Assembly (NCBI RefSeq): GCF_001945365.1
Contig: NZ_MSTQ01000012.1
Span: 1-64,000, forward strand
Length of the DNA stretch: 64,000 nucleotides
DNA from: Pseudomonas reinekei
GTDB lineage: Bacteria; Pseudomonadota; Gammaproteobacteria; Pseudomonadales; Pseudomonadaceae
Direction: 5' to 3'
The number at the start of each line of letters is the position of its first letter. Position 1 is the stretch's first letter. Below, piece after piece: positions 15,545 to 23,076 of the stretch. The notes below the pieces were generated by a model. That model saw only the letters and a program-made list of their open reading frames with translations. It did no database searches and was not told the origin of the DNA. Position numbers and translations under genes: made by a program.

Positions 15545-16429
15545 ATGCGCATTCTGCTGCTATGCCTGATCAGCCTGCTGGCTGCCTGCCAATCCCATTA
15601 CGTCGCGCCACCACCCGCGCCGATCGCACCGCAAGGCCGCGATCACGCCGACTTCGGGGTGATCCGCGAACTCGCCAGTGGACGCACCCTCACCCCGCAA
15701 GCGCTGGTCGAACGCCTGGCGGCTGCGCCACGGGTGCTGGTCGGTGAGCAACACGACAACCCTGATCACCATGCCCTGCAACTGTGGCTGCTGCGCCAAC
15801 TGGCGGCGCAGCGTCCGCAGGGCAGTCTGCTGATGGAAATGCTCAACCCCGACCAACAGGCGAACGTCAATGCCGTGCAGGCCGCGACCCGCGCCGGTCA
15901 GCCACCGGCTGATCCTTATCGGGCGCTGTCCTGGCAAGCCAATTGGGATTGGGGCGTTTACGGCGCCGTGGTGACTTACGCCCTGGGCCAGCCTTATCCA
16001 TTGCTGTCGGCCAATCTCGACCGGGCGCAGATCATGCAGATCTACAAACAGCGTCCGCCCCTCAGCGGCGAAGCCTCTACCACTGAACAGGTGCAAGCGA
16101 CATTGCTGGAGGACATTCGCGAATCCCATTGTGGCTTGCTGCCCGAAGCGCAGATACCGGCAATGCTCGCCGTGCAACAGCAGCGTGACCGACGCATGGC
16201 CGAGCGCTTGATGGCGGCTCCGACGCCTGCGCTGTTGCTGGCCGGGTCGTTTCATGTACGCAAGGATCTGGGCGTGCCGCTGCATCTGAAGGACCTTGGT
16301 GCTGGTGAGGGTAATGCGGTGCTGGTGCTGGCTGAGGCTGGCAGAACGGTGAGTGCCGAAAGCGCGGACTATGTGTGGTACTCGGCTGCGCAACCTGAAC
16401 AGGATCATTGTGCGGATATGCGGCGATGA
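15545..16429 (+). CDS. phuW: ChaN-family haem-binding lipoprotein (PhuW-like)
   Basis: The 294-residue protein begins with a lipoprotein signal peptide (LLCLISLLAAC, lipidation Cys at about residue 15). A ChaN/Tiki-type domain follows (VLVGEQHDNPDHHALQLWLL, LLMEMLNPDQQ, LLAGSFHVRKDLGVPLHL). ChaN of Campylobacter binds haem and is iron-regulated. In pseudomonads the gene ends the phu operon as phuW. It lies 53 bases after the ATPase gene and is probably cotranscribed. Its survival after loss of phuT suggests a role not wholly dependent on that binding protein. The symbol is assigned by position and domain. Confidence 0.8.
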   Translation: MRILLLCLISLLAACQSHYVAPPPAPIAPQGRDHADFGVIRELASGRTLTPQALVERLAAAPRVLVGEQHDNPDHHALQLWLLRQLAAQRPQGSLLMEMLNPDQQANVNAVQAATRAGQPPADPYRALSWQANWDWGVYGAVVTYALGQPYPLLSANLDRAQIMQIYKQRPPLSGEASTTEQVQATLLEDIRESHCGLLPEAQIPAMLAVQQQRDRRMAERLMAAPTPALLLAGSFHVRKDLGVPLHLKDLGAGEGNAVLVLAEAGRTVSAESADYVWYSAAQPEQDHCADMRR

Positions 16430-16519
16430 GGCTGTGCAGACTGTTTGGCTGCTGTAGCGTCAGCGCCGGTCGGTGGTTACCGTAGCAAGGGATACGCGCC
16501 CGCCTCCAGACCCAACAAC

Positions 16520-16903
16520 CTAAGGCGCCTGAAAAAGCTGCAAATACGCCAACAAATCATCAATCTTTTCCCGATCACTGATCCCCCAGAAAATCATCCG
16601 CGTACCGGACACCACGGCTTTCGGGTCCTCGATATACGCCGCCAGTTTTTCCCGCGTCCAGACGATGCCCGATGATTTCATCGCATCGGAATACTGGTAA
16701 TCCGTGGTACTCCCGGCCACCCGCCCAATCACATTGTTGAGCTGCGGCCCAAAAAACGCCCGCGCCGATTCTCCGACCTGATGGCAGCCACCGCATACCC
16801 GCTTGAACAGTTTCCCGCCCGCCTCGGCATCCCCGGCTGCATTCGCTGGCACGTTGAACAGTCCGAGGCTCAGGACGAGCGCCAACACCGTCGCTTTGTT
16901 CAT
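16520..16903 (-). CDS. Small exported cytochrome c
   Basis: The 127-residue protein has a signal peptide ending near ANA and one class I cytochrome c domain. Haem attaches at CGGCH (Cys37, Cys40, His41) and the axial Met is probably in GTRMIFWG. The motif order KLFKRVCGGCH, GPQLNNVIGR, SGIVWTREKLAAYIEDP is that of mitochondrial-type soluble cytochromes c, which shuttle electrons in the periplasm. The start at ATG 16903 follows a G-rich stretch. The redox partner is unknown. It is convergent with the haem operon and stands alone. Confidence 0.88.
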   Translation of the reverse strand: MNKATVLALVLSLGLFNVPANAAGDAEAGGKLFKRVCGGCHQVGESARAFFGPQLNNVIGRVAGSTTDYQYSDAMKSSGIVWTREKLAAYIEDPKAVVSGTRMIFWGISDREKIDDLLAYLQLFQAP

Positions 16904-17185
16904 GTACAACCCCCGACCCGCCGTCGCCCATCACAAAAAATGACCGCCATTTGAGCATGACTTGGCAACTCATCCGAAGCTTTTCAGCCAGCGGTTCAAT
17001 GTCCGCCCCTGGGCAAACTTGAGTATGAGTCTTTAACACCTTGATGTTCGCCTGGACAACCTATGCATAAGTGACGTGTTTTCTCAGCCAATTAAGATGG
17101 TTGGCATGAATATCGGAACTGCATTACCCGGCATTCATGTCAACCCGAACGTTGCGTGAACAATCCCGTGACTCACCAGGTGAAC

Positions 17186-17692
17186 ATGATGAACACCCCA
17201 AGACTTGCACTAGGAATTGCCCTCTTTTCGGCCCTCGGCTTTATCGCGGCGAACACCCAGGCTGCCGAAGCAGGCGCCACGACGAGCGGTGCCGGCACCG
17301 CTGCCCACAACGTTGCCGAAGGTGCGAACGACCGCATCAAGGAACGGCAACTGGCCGAAGGTGGCGCCGATCGCCTGCAAGAACGCCGACTCGCCGAAGG
17401 CGGTGCCGATCGCCTCAAAGAACGGCAACTGGCCGAAGGCGGTGCCGATCGCCTGCAAGAACGCCGACTCGCCGAAGGCGGCGCCGATCGCCTCAAAGAA
17501 CGGCAACTGGCCTCGGACGGTTCCGATCGACTGAAGCAAAACAACGTGGCGGCCGGCTACAATTCGATGCGCGGCACTCGCGTAGCCGAAGGCGGCTCGG
17601 ACCGATTGCGGCAGAACCATTACGCCGATGGCAGCAATGGCTACGACGCCAGCTCCGACGTCATGCCCTACTTCTGCATGGAATGTCGCTGA
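17186..17692 (+). CDS. Exported protein of 13-residue repeats
   Basis: The 168-residue protein has a signal peptide (LALGIALFSALGFIAANTQA) and a body of 13-residue units. Types ERQLAEGGADRLQ and ERRLAEGGADRLK alternate twice, flanked by diverged units (AHNVAEGANDRIK, ERQLASDGSDRLK and others). It ends in a non-repeat tail with two Cys (YFCMECR). The unit matches the one in the truncated gene at the left edge. The regular charged and small-residue pattern suggests a repetitive exported structure; ligand and function are unknown. The start is ATG 17186 (or 17189), preceded by AGGTG; an upstream GTG at 17156 would spoil the signal peptide. Confidence 0.8.
   Translation: MMNTPRLALGIALFSALGFIAANTQAAEAGATTSGAGTAAHNVAEGANDRIKERQLAEGGADRLQERRLAEGGADRLKERQLAEGGADRLQERRLAEGGADRLKERQLASDGSDRLKQNNVAAGYNSMRGTRVAEGGSDRLRQNHYADGSNGYDASSDVMPYFCMECR
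17303..17536 (+). repeat. 39-bp in-frame repeat array, six units
   Basis: Units start at 17303, 17342, 17381, 17420, 17459 and 17498. The pair at 17342-17419 is repeated almost base for base at 17420-17497, so a 78-bp double unit has duplicated. Two further, more diverged units follow to about 17614. Confidence 0.92.
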
Positions 17693-17720
17693 GCGGCCCA
17701 TGAATCACCGCAATCCAAAA

Positions 17721-17810
17721 GTGGGAGCGAGCCTGCTCGCGAAGACGGAGGAACATTCAACATCACTGCTGAATGACCTACCGCTATCGCGAGCAAACTC
17801 GCACCCACAG
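17721..17810. repeat. REP palindrome pair (GAGCCTGCTCGC type)
   Basis: GTGGGAGCGAGCCTGCTCGC begins at 17721 and a diverged inverted copy ends at 17810 (ATCGCGAGCAAACTCGCACC). Paired inverted REPs of this type are common between genes in P. fluorescens. It lies between convergent genes. Confidence 0.88.
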
Positions 17811-17827
17811 GGTTTTGTGGTTTGACT

Positions 17828-18658
17828 TCAGCCCTTGAAGTCAGTGGACAGCGCCAGCTCGTTCCACTCGTCCAGCTCCTCGGCAACAAAACGGTTTTTC
17901 GCTTCAATGCGCGCCACGGTATCACTGCCCAGCGCCAACCGTTGCGGCGGTGTCGGTGCATTGACCAGGGCCAGCATGGCCTCGGCGAACTTCACCGGAT
18001 CACCCGGCTGCGCATGGTTCGCCGCCTCGGCATACTTGCGCATCGCACCAACGGTTGCATCGTAGTCCGGCAGTTCCAGCGCAGTTTTCACCAGCGACTG
18101 CTCGTCGAGGAAATCCGTGCGGAAAAAGCCCGGTTCGACCACCGTGGCGTGGATGCCCAGCGGCGCCAGTTCCTGATGCAGAGCCTCGGTAATGCCCTCC
18201 ACCGCAAACTTGGTGGAACCGTAGACTCCCCACCCCATGTAAGCCTGATAGCCGCCGATCGAAGAGATATTGATCACATGCCCTGAACGCTGGCGGCGCA
18301 TGTGCGGCAGTACCGCGCGGGTCACGTTGAGCAAGCCGAAAACGTTGGTGGCGAACAGACGCTCGGTCTCGCTGGCGCTGGTTTCTTCGACCGCGCCCAA
18401 CACGCCGAAACCGGCGTTGTTGATCAGCACATCGATGCGGCCAAAACGCTTGATGCCTTGCGCGACGGCCTGATGCGCTTCCTCTTCGCGAGTGACGTCC
18501 AGGCGCACGGCCAGCAAGTTGGGATGATCGCCCAGTTTGGCGATGACGTCTGCGGGTTTACGTGCGGTGGCAATCACCGCGTCGCCGGCACGCAGAGCAC
18601 GTTCTGCGATGAGGGTACCAAAACCACGGGAAGCTCCAGTAATCAACCAAGTACGCAT
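17828..18658 (-). CDS. Short-chain dehydrogenase/reductase
   Basis: The 276-residue classical SDR has the cofactor motif TGASRGFG at the N-terminus, NNAGFG, and the catalytic Ser in ISSIGGYQ with YGSTK. An Arg-rich stretch after the second strand (TARKPADV) favours NADP(H). The substrate is not deducible. AGGAGGAG lies directly upstream of ATG 18658, a very strong ribosome binding site; the frame further upstream is not coding. It is divergent from a LysR gene 130 bases away, which probably regulates it. Confidence 0.92.
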   Translation of the reverse strand: MRTWLITGASRGFGTLIAERALRAGDAVIATARKPADVIAKLGDHPNLLAVRLDVTREEEAHQAVAQGIKRFGRIDVLINNAGFGVLGAVEETSASETERLFATNVFGLLNVTRAVLPHMRRQRSGHVINISSIGGYQAYMGWGVYGSTKFAVEGITEALHQELAPLGIHATVVEPGFFRTDFLDEQSLVKTALELPDYDATVGAMRKYAEAANHAQPGDPVKFAEAMLALVNAPTPPQRLALGSDTVARIEAKNRFVAEELDEWNELALSTDFKG

Positions 18659-18788
18659 TTCAACTCCTCCTGTCAGCGACCCTGGCGTTGTTGCCGGGCC
18701 TTCTTGATGAGTTGACGCCACTTTAAAACTCCAGTACTGATGTGATAATCCCAGCAATTTTGCATGGCTTTGTGAAAGGCACTCACAA

Positions 18789-19694
18789 ATGAAAGCACCT
18801 TCGGCGGCAGACCTCTCAACGTTCCTGAGTGTGGCCACTCACCTGAATTTCAGCCGGGCTGCGGTGGAGCTGGGACTGACACCGTCGGCGCTGAGCCATT
18901 CAGTGCGCACCCTGGAAAACCGACTCGGCGTACGGCTGTTCAATCGAACCACCCGCAGCGTCGGCCTGACCGAGGCGGGAGAGCGTCTTTTCGCGCGATT
19001 GAAGCCGGCGTTTCGCGATATCGACGACGCACTCGAAGACCTCAACAGTTTTCGCGACAAACCCTCCGGCAATCTCAGGATCACTGCCGGTCGCCAGGCC
19101 GCGGAATTGGTGCTGTTGCCCTTGGCCGCCCGTTTCCTGCAAGCCTGTCCGGACGTGAATCTGGAGATCGTCGCTGATGACGGTCTGGTCGACGTGGTAG
19201 CAGAGGGTTTTCACGCCGGGGTGCGCTTCGGCGAGCGCCTGGAGGCCGACATGGTGTCGCTGCCCATCGGCGCCTACATGCGGTCAGTGGTCGTGGCCTC
19301 ACCGGCCTTCTTCGAGCAGCACGCCGTCCCGAAAAAGCCCGGGGACTTGCGTGGCCTGCCGTGCATCCGCCATCGCTTCCCCAGTGGTTCGCTTTATCGC
19401 TGGGAGTTCGAACGGGGCGGGATCACTCAGGAAATCGAAATCGACGGCCCGCTGACCCTCGGCGATGTCAGCCTGATGGTCGGCCCGGCATTAGAGGGCG
19501 TCGGTTTGGCTTACATCTTCGAAGACATGGTCAAGGCGCCTATCGCCGACGGCCGCCTGGTCCAAGTGCTGGGCGACTGGTGTCCCTTCTACCCGGGCCT
19601 GCATTTGTACTACCCGAGCCGACGGCATGTGCCGGCGACGCTCAAGGCCTTCATCGATTTTGCTCGCGCTGCCCGGGAGCAGAATCCGCGCTAG
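18789..19694 (+). CDS. LysR-family transcriptional regulator
   Basis: The 301-residue protein has an N-terminal winged HTH (FLSVATHLNFSRAAVELG, then SALSHSVRTLENRLGVRLF) and a C-terminal effector domain. The style (RTTRSVGLTEAGERL, GVRFGERLEADMVSLPI) is of the large AaeR/PtrR-like subgroup that often controls a divergent oxidoreductase. Here the divergent SDR gene is the natural candidate target. The promoter gap is 130 bases. A NIPSNAP gene follows in the same direction and may be coregulated. Confidence 0.92.
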   Translation: MKAPSAADLSTFLSVATHLNFSRAAVELGLTPSALSHSVRTLENRLGVRLFNRTTRSVGLTEAGERLFARLKPAFRDIDDALEDLNSFRDKPSGNLRITAGRQAAELVLLPLAARFLQACPDVNLEIVADDGLVDVVAEGFHAGVRFGERLEADMVSLPIGAYMRSVVVASPAFFEQHAVPKKPGDLRGLPCIRHRFPSGSLYRWEFERGGITQEIEIDGPLTLGDVSLMVGPALEGVGLAYIFEDMVKAPIADGRLVQVLGDWCPFYPGLHLYYPSRRHVPATLKAFIDFARAAREQNPR

Positions 19695-19747
19695 CGCAAC
19701 GCCGAAAACTCATGCCAGATTCTTAACCCCGACAGAGAGAAAAACCC

Positions 19748-20062
19748 ATGATCACCTGCTACCTCAAATATGTGCTGGACCCTTACAAGCTCGAAGCGTT
19801 CGAGCACTACGGCAAGCTGTGGATACCGCTGGTGGCGAAATTCGGTGGTCAGCATCACGGCTACTTCCTGCCGTCCGAGGGTGCCAACAACATCGCCATG
19901 GCCATGTTCACCTTCCCGAGCCTGGCCGCGTATGAACACTACCGGCAGACATCGATGAACGACCCGGAATGCATCGCCGCGTTCAAGTACGCCGAAGAAA
20001 CCCGTTGCATCCTCAGCTATGAGCGCAGCTTCTTCCGGCCGGTGTTCGGCAACCAGGCGTAA
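19748..20062 (+). CDS. NIPSNAP family protein
   Basis: The 104-residue protein has the NIPSNAP dimeric alpha/beta-barrel pattern: MITCYLKYVLDPYKLEAFEHYGKLW at the start, then HHGYFLPSEG, FTFPSLAAYEHYR and a terminal RSFFRPVF. The family is of poorly known function; bacterial members are sometimes next to oxidoreductases. AGAGAGAAA precedes ATG 19748. It lies 53 bases after the LysR gene. Confidence 0.85.
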   Translation: MITCYLKYVLDPYKLEAFEHYGKLWIPLVAKFGGQHHGYFLPSEGANNIAMAMFTFPSLAAYEHYRQTSMNDPECIAAFKYAEETRCILSYERSFFRPVFGNQA

Positions 20063-20473
20063 GCAACCTGCAGACATTCCGTCCTCATCCGGATTCACGG
20101 TATGACCCGCCTTGCCGATAACGTCGGGCGTCGTGCCGTTTGCCGACGGTTTATGGACCGGATTGTCTTGCCAGGGGCTCCCCAGGCGTCACCTCAACTA
20201 CCTCACCTCACGGCTGCGCCAGCAGACCATTGCCGGCGTCACTTTCCACATCGCCCCGGATCATCAAAGCGAACTGGCGACAGTGCTCGATGTGTTTTTT
20301 ACCCAACCGGAACAGCACGCATGCAACAACAGCCGGGGTTGAATCGCAGTGTGTTCCAAGCGGTGTACGAACGGTTTTGCGACCGCGATGTTTCACGCAG
20401 CACGCGTTATCGCATCCTCACCAGCGCCGATGCCCAGGCCGCACTTCTGCACGGCCTCCAATAACCCCGGGGT
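20063..20473 (+). other. Unassigned region with possible degenerate coding sequence
   Basis: No convincing intact gene is visible in these 411 bases. One frame from about 20112 ends in TIAGVTFHIAPDHQSELA and stops at 20340-20342. Another, starting at ATG 20321, encodes 47 residues with FCDRDVSRSTRYRIL and ends at 20464. The two overlap in different frames and both have protein-like composition, which could mean one frameshifted or decayed gene. I do not recognise the family. Confidence 0.35.
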
Positions 20474-20932
20474 TCAACTTTGCTGCAGATCGAGGCAATA
20501 GGTGTAGTAGCCGGGATCGCGCACATAGCCCAGGGACTCATACAAACGCTGGGCACTGATGTTGTCGGTGGCGGTTTCCAGGGTCATGCCCTTGGCGCCG
20601 CTCAATCGCGCAAAGTCACGGGCGGTGTTCATCAGCAGCGTGGCGACGCCTTTGCCCCGGGCGGCAGGTGTGGTGAACAAGTCGCCGAGCAACCAGGTGC
20701 GGTGCGCGTCGATGGAGGAGAACGTCGGGAACATTTGCACGAAGCCCAGTGCTTCGCCGTGGGTGTCCATGGCAAGGAAGATCACCGATTCGTTTCGGGC
20801 AATGCGCTCGGCGATGAAGTCACGGGACTGTGGCAGGTTGGAAGGTTGAAGGTAGAACCCCCGATAGGCATCGAACAACGGGGCAATGGTTTCGATGTGG
20901 GATGCGTCGGCGCGCAGGGCCTGGATAGGCAT
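20474..20932 (-). CDS. GNAT family N-acetyltransferase
   Basis: The 152-residue GNAT-fold protein has the acetyl-CoA loop in TPAARGKGVATLLM (motif A, R-x-x-G-x-G/A) and a motif B ending in ISAQRLYESLGYV. The acceptor substrate is unknown. ATG 20932 is preceded by GGAG eight bases upstream. The frame is open to 21070 without matching family sequence. A REP pair lies upstream. Confidence 0.88.
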   Translation of the reverse strand: MPIQALRADASHIETIAPLFDAYRGFYLQPSNLPQSRDFIAERIARNESVIFLAMDTHGEALGFVQMFPTFSSIDAHRTWLLGDLFTTPAARGKGVATLLMNTARDFARLSGAKGMTLETATDNISAQRLYESLGYVRDPGYYTYCLDLQQS

Positions 20933-21009
20933 GAGGGTGCTCCATTGCGGTCTCAGGGATCTACAGCCTAGCAACCGCAACGAAAAAATGCCTGCAAGCA
21001 CCGCCCCCC

Positions 21010-21101
21010 CTGTGGAAGCGAGCCTGCTCGCGAAGGCGGCGTACCAGTGAACATTGATGGTGGCTGACACTCCTTCTTCGCGGGCAGGCTCGCTCCCACA
21101 G
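21010..21101. repeat. REP palindrome pair (GAGCCTGCTCGC type)
   Basis: A forward copy (GAAGCGAGCCTGCTCGCGAA) at the left and an inverted copy (TTCGCGGGCAGGCTCGCTCC) at the right flank a spacer of about 45 bases. It lies in the 341-base gap between divergent genes. Confidence 0.88.
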
Positions 21102-21273
21102 GTTCAGTAACCTGCTGCAAAGGAAAGCCTCATGAGGTTTCAAAATGGGCTTCAAGAATGTGGCGTCCGGTCCGCTGGTGCGTCCGTCCTATCATGCCGA
21201 CCAACAACTTCATGGAGGTAACGCGGGTTTCAAGCCATGATGCGCTGACTGGTCATGCAAGGAGCCTTTCCCG

Positions 21274-22032
21274 ATGTTTCGTTTACCCGGTCTGTATCTG
21301 CTCTGCCTGAGCCTTGCGACGTCATGTTTGGCCGACGAGTCGACACCCGAGCACATGGTATATCTGCGCAGCGTCGACCCTGGCATCGAGCAGGACATCC
21401 GCTATGCCAGCGCCCACAACTTCACCGGCCATCCGCTGGACGGCTACCGGGCAGCCGAGTGTCTGTTGTCGGCGGATGCAGCCAAAGCACTGGCCCGGGT
21501 ACAAGCGGCTCTGAAAGCCGAGGGCTACGGCTTGAAAGTCTTCGATTGCTATCGCCCCAGTCGTGCCGTGGCCGACATGGGGCGCTTCGCCACCGAACCG
21601 GGTGACCCGCTCAAGACCGAGTTCTACCCACGGGTGAACAAGCAGGACTTCTGGCGTCTGGGCTACGTGGCGCGGGTGTCCAACCACTCCCGAGGCAATA
21701 CGGTCGACTTGACCATGACCGGCCCGGGCGCCCTGCCCGCCAACACCTGGACGCCGGCCGCTACCGCGGTCGATTGCACCGCCGATTATGGCCAGCGCTG
21801 GCACGATGGGGCGGTCGACATGGGCACCGGGTTCGATTGCTTCGATGAGCGTGCACACACCGATTCGACGCTGATCAGCGCTGCAGCCAAGGCCAATCGC
21901 CAACGACTCAGCCGTGCCATGGAGAAGGAAGGATTTACCGGTTACGCCAACGAGTGGTGGCACTTCACGTACAGCTCAAAGACGCAGAAGCCGGATGTCA
22001 TGGACTTCCCCATCGGTCCGCTCGCACCATGA
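21274..22032 (+). CDS. D-alanyl-D-alanine dipeptidase (VanX/DdpX family)
   Basis: The 252-residue exported zinc dipeptidase starts with a signal peptide (LYLLCLSLATSCLA). Zinc ligands are in SNHSRGNTVDLT (His and Asp) and in YANEWWHFTY (Glu catalytic, His third ligand). FDCYRPSRAV carries the conserved Arg. Members hydrolyse D-Ala-D-Ala; in Gram-negatives this is usually for murein dipeptide use rather than vancomycin resistance. Its stop overlaps the start of the next gene (ATGA), so the two murein-related genes are coupled. Confidence 0.9.
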   Translation: MFRLPGLYLLCLSLATSCLADESTPEHMVYLRSVDPGIEQDIRYASAHNFTGHPLDGYRAAECLLSADAAKALARVQAALKAEGYGLKVFDCYRPSRAVADMGRFATEPGDPLKTEFYPRVNKQDFWRLGYVARVSNHSRGNTVDLTMTGPGALPANTWTPAATAVDCTADYGQRWHDGAVDMGTGFDCFDERAHTDSTLISAAAKANRQRLSRAMEKEGFTGYANEWWHFTYSSKTQKPDVMDFPIGPLAP

Positions 22033-22418
22033 ACAATGTGCTCAAAATCCTGGCGTTGCTGCTATTCCCGTGGGCGACACTGGCTCAAGGGCTCGACCAC
22101 AGCGACCAACTGGTCGACGGCGCAACAATGGCGAATGACTGGAACAGCTCGGAACGCATGCGGCGCCGGGATGACTTGTATCGCCAGGGCATTGTCATCG
22201 AGCACAACACCCCGGCGTCCCCCGCTGCAGGCTCCTGCATTTTCTTCCACATTTGGCGCGGCCCCACTGTGCCAACCCGTGGCTGCACCGCCATGGACCC
22301 GACGGACATCGCCCGATTATTCGACTGGCTCGCCCCTCGCCAATCGCCGCTGCTGGTGCAATTGCCCGAGGCGCAATACCGGCAGTTGCGCGCGCAATGG
22401 GGCCTCCCAGAGCGTTGA
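22029..22418 (+). CDS. Truncated L,D-transpeptidase (YkuD) homologue
   Basis: The 129-residue protein has a signal peptide (KILALLLFPWATLAQ) followed directly by what looks like the C-terminal half of a YkuD domain. Visible parts are VDGATMANDW, ERMRRRDDLY, IVIEHN and SCIFFHIWRG, and the catalytic Cys region TRGCTAM. Full-length relatives are over 200 residues, with about 80-100 residues of substrate-binding sheet before this point. That part is missing here although reading frame, signal and active-site Cys remain. It may be an internal deletion product, functional or not. It is translationally coupled to the VanX-like gene. Confidence 0.7.
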   Translation: MNNVLKILALLLFPWATLAQGLDHSDQLVDGATMANDWNSSERMRRRDDLYRQGIVIEHNTPASPAAGSCIFFHIWRGPTVPTRGCTAMDPTDIARLFDWLAPRQSPLLVQLPEAQYRQLRAQWGLPER

Positions 22419-22474
22419 TCAAGCAATCACTGCTGCCGCGAGCACGTCGGTTCCAACAGGGGGATGTGGTGTTT

Positions 22475-23008
22475 TCAGTAGCAAATTTCGGCAGCCGGGA
22501 TCACGTCGATTCGCGCCACTGACCCCGTCAAATGCGCCCAATCTTTATTGTGCTCGGCAATGATGTCTTCGGCGGTGAGGTTGCCATTGTCGACGGTGGA
22601 ATGCGCGTCGTTTGCCAGCACCACGTCGTAGCCCAGTTTCAACGCCTGACGCACGGTGGCGTTGACGCAATAATCGGTTTGCAGCCCGCAGATCACCAGG
22701 CGCTCGAAGTCTTCTTTCGGCAGGAGTTTCTGCAGGTTGGTCTGGTAAAACGAATCGCCGGTGGTCTTGCGCACGCGAAAATCCTTTGACGAGGTCTCCA
22801 GCCCTTCAGCCAGTTGCCAGCCAGCCGCCTCATGGGCAAAAGGGCTATCCTTTTCCTCGTGCTGGATTAACACCACCGGGGCACCCGCGTTGCGCGCCTG
22901 CGCAGAAAGCTGGTTGATGGTGTTGATGACGCGCCCGATTTCGAAGCATTCGTATTCGCCTGAACACAGGGCCTGCTGGACGTCGATGATTAACAATGCG
23001 GTGGTCAT
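22475..23008 (-). CDS. Isochorismatase-like cysteine hydrolase
   Basis: The 177-residue hydrolase shows the family triad: Asp in LLIIDVQQAL, Lys in RKTTGDSF and the nucleophile Cys in LQTDYCVNATVRQALKLGY, with the preceding cis-peptide region. Family members hydrolyse isochorismate, nicotinamide or N-carbamoyl compounds; the substrate here is not clear. The gene is single, upstream of and in the same direction as nothing obvious, 68 bases beyond the ggt stop. Confidence 0.9.
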   Translation of the reverse strand: MTTALLIIDVQQALCSGEYECFEIGRVINTINQLSAQARNAGAPVVLIQHEEKDSPFAHEAAGWQLAEGLETSSKDFRVRKTTGDSFYQTNLQKLLPKEDFERLVICGLQTDYCVNATVRQALKLGYDVVLANDAHSTVDNGNLTAEDIIAEHNKDWAHLTGSVARIDVIPAAEICY

Positions 23009-23076
23009 GATTCCTTCCTTGAAAATTCAGAGAGGCAAGGGACGAACATAAGTCCGTCCCTGCTCGAACACAACCC

